A stretch of 7,034 nt of DNA. Origin: Planctomycetota bacterium (GTDB lineage: Bacteria > Planctomycetota > Phycisphaerae > Sedimentisphaerales > Anaerohalosphaeraceae). Shown here piece after piece: positions 6,184-7,034 of the stretch. The notes below the pieces were generated by a model. That model did no database searches, was not told the DNA's origin, and saw only the letters and a program-made list of their open reading frames with translations. The stretch lies in contig JAGHBX010000613.1 in NCBI GenBank assembly GCA_021160785.1, positions 1 to 7,034 on the forward strand, read 5' to 3'. Position 1 is the stretch's first letter. Each line of letters opens with the position of its first letter. A program made the position numbers and the translations under genes.

Positions 6184-6240
6184 TTCGGAGAGGTGAGGAG
6201 AGCCCATGGCTGCGGGGCGATAGTCATGGGCTGTTTTTTT
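6184..6240 (+). ncRNA. Putative small RNA of about 57 nt
   Basis: The unit runs from the predicted start of the strong promoter to the T-run of a strong terminator. The 5' part (6184-6200) is unpaired and purine-rich (GGAGAGGTGAGGAG), and the rest is the terminator hairpin. It matches no RNA family I can recall: SRP RNA, 6S RNA, tmRNA and RNase P hallmarks are absent. A five-codon reading frame, ATG at 6206 to TAG at 6221-6223 (MAAGR), with GAGGAG 5 nt upstream, lies inside it. It could therefore also be a leader or attenuator. Function unknown. Confidence 0.5.
6201..6240 (+). terminator. Strong intrinsic terminator of the short transcript
   Basis: AGCCCATG (6201-6208) pairs perfectly with CATGGGCT (6225-6232). 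Four more pairs (two of them G-U) extend the stem to 12 bp, 6201-6212 with 6221-6232, leaving an 8-nt loop. One G and seven T (6234-6240) follow, the textbook Rho-independent signal. Confidence 0.8.
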
Positions 6241-6391
6241 GCAATCATCGGGCGGGTATTTCGGCACAGGACGGTAGACGGTAGTCGAGGTTCAAGAAAT
6301 GACTTGCATTCGGGGGCGATTTCCATAAAATGCTGTTTTCGGATGTGAGCCGCTGGTCGAAAGAGTCCCGGTTTTTCGGCTCAAAAGGGTG
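6241..6391 (+). other. Non-coding stretch with a weak promoter candidate
   Basis: No gene is supported here. A weak promoter candidate is TTGCAT (6304-6309), 16 bp, TAAAAT (6326-6331), which would start near 6338 and could feed the tRNA-Leu. GAGCCG (6347-6352) and CGGCTC (6377-6382) form an inverted repeat with a 24-nt loop. A perfect tandem 7-mer ACGGTAG lies at 6271-6284. Confidence 0.3.
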
Positions 6392-6502
6392 ATAGAAGGC
6401 GACCGTGATTGCCCGGGGCAATTCAGGCGCGCCAACCGGCCTGTCTCCGAACGCCCTGCAAGATGCACACGTAAGCTTCCGGTAAGCATACGGTTGTTCT
6501 AT
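6392..6502 (+). other. Possible three-way-junction RNA element before tRNA-Leu
   Basis: ATAGAA (6392-6397) pairs with TTCTAT (6497-6502). GGCG (6398-6401) pairs with CGCC (6430-6433) and encloses the palindrome ATTGCCC-G-GGGCAAT (6408-6422). AACC (6434-6437) pairs with GGTT (6492-6495) and encloses a hairpin with GTA-GCTT / AAGC-TAC around a CCGGT loop (6471-6491). The three helices join with at most one unpaired base. Short helices like these can arise by chance, so the fold is a hypothesis; as DNA it is simply the tRNA upstream region. Confidence 0.3.
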
Positions 6503-6503
6503 G

Positions 6504-6586
6504 GGCCGAGTGGCGGAATGGCAGACGCTGGGGACTTAAAATCCCCTGCCCGCAAGGGCGTGTGGGTTCGACTCCCACCTCGGCTA
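6504..6586 (+). tRNA. tRNA-Leu (anticodon UAA)
   Basis: The cloverleaf is complete. The acceptor stem GGCCGAG/CTCGGCT has a first-pair G-U, and the D arm is GCGGAATGGCAGACGC. The anticodon stem is GGGGA/TCCCC with loop CTTAAAA, placing TAA at 6537-6539, which reads UUA and UUG leucine codons. The long class-II variable arm GCCC-GCAA-GGGC (6548-6559) is typical of leucine tRNAs. The T arm is GTGGG-TTCGACT-CCCAC, and A6586 is the discriminator. CCA is not encoded, so it must be added by nucleotidyltransferase. A truncated Fic gene ends 6 nt beyond its 3' end on the opposite strand. Confidence 0.96.
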
Positions 6587-6592
6587 ATGGGT

Positions 6593-6949
6593 TCATGATC
6601 TCACAAATTCCAACAGAAGGTCATATTCACCTCGATTGGCTGCCATCAAAGACTCGATATATTTCTTTCTGTCTTCTCCGGATTCTATGAGGTCGGCACT
6701 ACCCCATGCAAACGGAGGTTCATTAAAAACATATTCAAGAAGGGCATCAGCCATCAGTCGGGCATGTCTCCCGTTACCATTTGGGAACAAGTGAATCGAT
6801 ACGAGCCGATGATGAAAACGAGCAGCGATCTCGTCCCCAGAAAAAGTCTGATGGACAATCCAGTATTGAACATCATCACACAAGATTTTCAGGTCAATGG
6901 GAACTCGATGCCAGGAAACTCTAATGTTTTTGTCGCTATGCCTGAACTG
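6593..6949 (-). pseudogene. 5'-truncated Fic-domain protein, mobile mystery protein B-like
   Basis: In-frame translation gives about 118 residues with the Fic active-site motif HLFPNGNGRHAR (6793-6758), plus SDKNI, FHHRLVSIH, LMADALLEY and a C-terminal RGEYDLLLEFVRS. This is the layout of the C-terminal part of 'mobile mystery protein B' Fic proteins, which I recall as about 190-200 residues. Fic proteins usually transfer AMP from ATP to target hydroxyls using the motif His. The N-terminal part, including the usual W-W-A-G stretch before FR-SDKNI, is absent: similarity fades at about 6949 and an in-frame TAG sits at 7009-7007. There is no ATG or well-placed start; TTG at 6883 lacks a ribosome site and would cut further. 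I therefore read it as a remnant, although a frameshifted or distant start beyond the edge cannot be excluded. HLF replaces the usual HPF. Confidence 0.7.
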
Positions 6950-6990
6950 GTGAAAAGCGCCGAATAGGGGGCCGGGAGACGCACATGATA

Positions 6991-7024
6991 GCGGTATAAT
7001 AAGCGTCTAAAAGGGGACCACCGC
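6991..7024. other. Short inverted repeat and TATAAT near the right edge
   Basis: GCGGT (6991-6995) and ACCGC (7020-7024) are inverted around a segment with a perfect TATAAT (6995-7000), for which no -35 box is visible at 17 bp. The segment replaces the missing N-terminal part of the Fic gene, so it may be flanking sequence brought in by a rearrangement. No gene is seen in 6950-7034. Confidence 0.2.
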
Positions 7025-7034
7025 ATTTGACCGA

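Noticed and set aside
6271..6284. Tandem ACGGTAG duplication as a start of a repeat or CRISPR array
   Set aside because: Only two 7-bp units with no spacers; likely replication slippage or chance.
6091..6348. 85-codon open frame spanning the small RNA unit
   Set aside because: It starts at a non-ATG codon, runs through a promoter and a strong terminator, and has no family resemblance.
6392..6502. Known housekeeping RNA (6S, SRP, RNase P, tmRNA)
   Set aside because: The conserved sequence hallmarks of these RNAs are absent, so only an unnamed structured element can be suggested.
6389..6598. Rightward 69-codon open frame across the tRNA
   Set aside because: Its second half (GGMADAGDLKSPARKG) is simply the translated tRNA-Leu gene, a well-known spurious protein pattern.

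Overview
The window is a compact bacterial chromosomal segment of moderate GC content. Most of it is housekeeping: a leftward block ribH - glycoside hydrolase - nusB - parA-like ATPase (right to left, positions 4179 to 122), a divergent rightward TPR-repeat gene (4550-5977), then a gene-poor stretch of about 530 bp, a tRNA-Leu(UAA) gene, and a truncated Fic-family gene running leftward from the right edge. The ribH/nusB pairing, a secreted fused GH5-like/GH43-like polysaccharide hydrolase, long TPR proteins and a tRNA without an encoded CCA end would suit an environmental, polysaccharide-degrading bacterium. My best guess is Planctomycetota (Phycisphaerae-like), but this is an inference from gene style and not proven by the sequence.

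Left half: ribH (lumazine synthase) and nusB (transcription antitermination factor) are neighbours in many bacteria. Here a 649-residue secreted hydrolase sits between them on the same strand with short gaps (54 and 28 nt), so the three probably form one transcript driven from a TATAAT element at 4266-4271. The parA-like gene follows with a 70-nt gap and has its own promoter candidate overlapping the nusB stop codon. Its product is a Soj/ParA-type ATPase with an unusual C-terminal extension of about 94 residues: an acidic coiled-coil-like segment, an Ala/Pro linker and an Arg-rich tail without acidic residues. No parB is visible inside the window.

Middle: the TPR protein carries twelve uninterrupted 34-residue repeats in exact register, then a 54-residue basic tail with no Asp or Glu. 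Its Shine-Dalgarno sequence lies in the 3' arm of a 12-bp inverted repeat, so translation may be gated by RNA structure.

Right part: 5978-6503 is not coding but is not empty. It holds terminator-like hairpins after the TPR gene, a near-consensus sigma-70 promoter (TTGACA, 18 bp, TATATT) followed about 57 nt later by a very strong intrinsic terminator (a probable small RNA), and a fold able to form a three-way junction ending one base before tRNA-Leu. Six bases beyond the tRNA is the stop codon of a 5'-truncated Fic gene resembling 'mobile mystery protein B', which suggests the tRNA 3' flank has been a landing site for mobile DNA. Two regions (near the left edge and in the ribH leader) carry related pieces of a dispersed palindromic repeat.

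I do not see a complete new multi-gene system. The best candidates for something undescribed are the short promoter-terminator RNA unit at 6148-6240, the structured region before the tRNA, the hydrolase gene lodged inside ribH-nusB, and the tail-bearing ParA without a visible ParB.
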